This document shows positions 61,730 through 64,000 of a stretch of DNA of 64,000 nt, piece by piece. The notes beneath the pieces were generated by a model, which was given only the letters and a program-made list of their open reading frames with translations, searched no databases and was not told the origin of the DNA. The DNA is from Sinonovacula constricta (lineage: Eukaryota; Mollusca; Bivalvia; Cardiida; Solecurtidae), in NCBI GenBank assembly GCA_007844125.1, contig CM017572.1, forward strand, positions 46,335,502 to 46,399,501, read 5' to 3'. The translations under genes and the position numbers were made by a program. The first letter of the stretch is position 1. Each line of letters begins with the position of its first letter.

Positions 61730-63620
61730 TCTGGCAGAATTTGCCTTGGTCTACTATTTCACGAACAGTTGATAGGGCGGGTTTCGACAAGCTGTATGTC
61801 ATGATAACTAGAAACGTAAGTCCGTCTGAATCCTTCCTTTTGACATTTATGTGCAGCCGCTGAGAGAAAAGGGATTTATCACATTTGTTCTACGATCAAG
61901 CTGACCGAAGTTTCGTTTAAGCTTTACTGAAATGCCATAACATCACTAATATTTGCCAGAACACAGGACGTCTCTCAGAAAGGCCAAGTTCGTCTGAAAA
62001 GCGTGCAAAAAGGGCTTATGTTTACGGAACTTGTGTATTTTCTTTTGTTGGAATACAGACGATTGTTTCCTATGATGTTTCGAATTCAATTATGCAAACG
62101 CATGGTGCAAATTATTATGTAACCTGATTTATCAATATCTATGGAGCTTTAAAAAGGAATATAATCATTAAATCCATCAATTTTGTAGAAAAAGAAATAT
62201 TTGACAATATTGTATTTTTTTGCGTCTGCAATAAAATAAAAATAGAAATTGTATTGATAAGGGCGTCATTCCTGCAGTTCCGGCAAATAATTGCTGTAAA
62301 ATGTTAACGTTGTTACCAGAAATGGTACCATGTATACACTGTTCTTTCTATTCAGAAACAAACGACTCTCAAACTGATGAAAGCCACCCATTTTCTGCTA
62401 ATGTACTTTTATTTAAATATAACATGTTTCCTTGATATGTTTTGTAATTTAAAACGACACAAAATACTCGCCATAGTTGGTTCTTTTCACATTTAATAGC
62501 AAACACAACCCATTTCAATTTGCACTGGATGAAAAAGAATTGACGTAATTCCGTGAAATGGCTTAGGAAACTACATGTAATCTGATTTATTCAATATACT
62601 AGAAATCACTGAACAACAAATTAAAGCTTAACTAGATATTCGATAATTTATTTTTACATTCCATATACGTGTTAATAAAGGTGGTACATGTGAGTAAACC
62701 TGATAGTTAAACTTTATAACCGCAAGCACAAACATATCCATAAGACCAAAGTTTGGTACATAATGTAAGTACAATAAGGTTCAGGCAGTTGATAAATATA
62801 AAAACACCACCACCAAAGTTATTTGATTTCATTTGAGGTTGAAATATGCCATTTAATTGAAATAGCAATCAATGGAATTTGGCCCCACTCTGTTCTTAGC
62901 TATACCATTTGATTGCTTTAAGGATACCCAAATCATTGAATACATTACGTCACATGCTCAAATTCCAACTTAATTGGTGCCTGGATTGACAGGTCCATCC
63001 ATAATTGAAAGTCACATTTCGTTTTGTACACATCATCTTTCTTATTGATGCATGATTAACACATTTTTAGGACGTTCACTTCATCTTTAGATCCCTCGGA
63101 TACATTTTTGCATTTATTATGTATGAATATATGATGAAATATGAATTTCCAAGACAATACCATTATTTGTTGATTTGCCCCAATTTCTAATGGTTTGGTT
63201 TTTTTAAAGTTGTTCAAAATTGAAGCTTTAAGCTGTAACTTATTATTATCCTGTCAGTTCGTTTCACAATCACGAATCACGTGTCAGAGACAGATAAAAC
63301 AGTTCAAAGTCAAGGGACAAAATATCAAACAAACGGATGCATTGTTTAAACATAGTGTTTTAGTGTAAAACACTTTATTAGACACTGCGGTAATTTCGCT
63401 AAACGAGGATAGGCTCGCCAGGAAGGTACGATTACACAATCCAACAAATAGATGGACCTGATAAAGATGTCCCTCTGTCGGAAGGTTTTATGACACATCG
63501 TTTATAGGGATGTGATCTATTTTATATGTTTACCAAAACAAAAATCGATAAACACTTTCCTTTTATAGCGACATTAATTACAGCTGTACGTCACATAGTT
63601 GTCCGGGCCTAACATCAGGA
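61730..63620 (+). repeat. Segmental duplication unit 2, copy 3
   Basis: It contains GGGCGGGTTTCGACAAGCTG then TATGTCATGATAACTAG (61773-61810) and, about 1.7 kb on, CCTGATAAAGATGTCCCTCT then GGAAGGTTTTATGACACATC (63458-63500). The latter is nearly identical to 46930-46977. The copy may continue past the window end. Confidence 0.6.
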
Positions 63621-64000
63621 AGGGGTCTGGAAATGGTCGTTATTCGCAGTACAAATTGAATTGTGTATCATCGCTACTAGTTCAAATTATGTATAGCTTA
63701 GAAAAAAGGGAACACACTGGCGAAGATCGCAGCATGTTAAAATGGCGTGTTTTCAATAGTCACATTTACAGACCTATGTTATGAATCCATTTATGCTTGT
63801 GGGATTTGGAAAGAATCTCTATAATTATAATCAGTAATAATGTTGAACGGACTGTTGTTGTCCAGATATCTTTCCCAATAATGTACGTTGGTTGTTTTTA
63901 ACTGTAAAATGGAATAAAAACTCTTCAATGCTTTTATTGCCATCACTTTTAAAGAAATATGACATACATCCATAGAGACAAATCAAAAATGATAAAATGA
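63621..64000. other. Non-coding stretch to window end
   Basis: Short frames on both strands (63599-63784 plus, 63791-63973 minus) have no support. No repeat was recognised. Confidence 0.5.

Overview
This window looks like nuclear DNA of a metazoan, most probably a marine mollusc such as a bivalve, although the phylum is an inference. It is AT-rich (roughly two thirds A+T by eye). It has no operon-like gene packing and no long uninterrupted genes. It is filled with microsatellites, minisatellites, tRNA-derived SINEs and other dispersed repeats. I see no rRNA gene, no intact tRNA gene, no CRISPR array, no recognisable viral gene and no complete transposase or reverse transcriptase. Coding content is sparse and all of it is tentative: a few exon-like segments with splice signals and three or four short open frames.

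Layout. 0-3.6 kb: a CT microsatellite, two dispersed repeats (called here family A and family B) and a 15-bp minisatellite. 7.9-10.7 kb: a segment bracketed by a perfect 30-bp inverted repeat; it holds a 14-bp minisatellite, an exon-like minus-strand fragment faintly resembling a Cys-loop receptor, and small open frames. 12.6 kb: a 72-codon frame with two hydrophobic stretches. 16.7-18.5 kb: a second family B copy and a 1.05-kb foldback element whose inverted arms are built from 16-bp tandem units. 19.4-41 kb: two diverged direct copies of a unit of about 12-13 kb. The first contains exon-like segments near 20.6-21.3 kb, a SINE, a family A copy and a 1.06-kb GC-rich insertion missing from the second. 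The 29-bp and 25-bp minisatellites, another SINE and a CA/CG-TA microsatellite also lie in or beside this part. 42.6-44 kb: an inverted family A copy and a minus-strand frame with a possible, probably broken, IL-17-like cytokine signature. 46-64 kb: three diverged copies of another multi-kb unit, separated by a 27-bp minisatellite (about 59 copies) and a 35-bp minisatellite (about 25 copies). The 35-bp array has grown inside a SINE. A 128-codon frame encoding a possible secreted protein, with a polyadenylation signal, lies at 49.66-50.05 kb on the minus strand.

How it fits together. Six unrelated minisatellites occupy about 6 kb, and at least two large segmental duplications explain much of the non-coding similarity. 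The most informative objects are structural: the SINE-born minisatellite, the foldback element with repeat-built arms, and the insertion exposed by comparing duplicated segments. I found no convincing multi-gene system. Open frames of 120-130 codons are expected about once by chance in this much AT-rich sequence, so protein calls are kept at low to moderate confidence.
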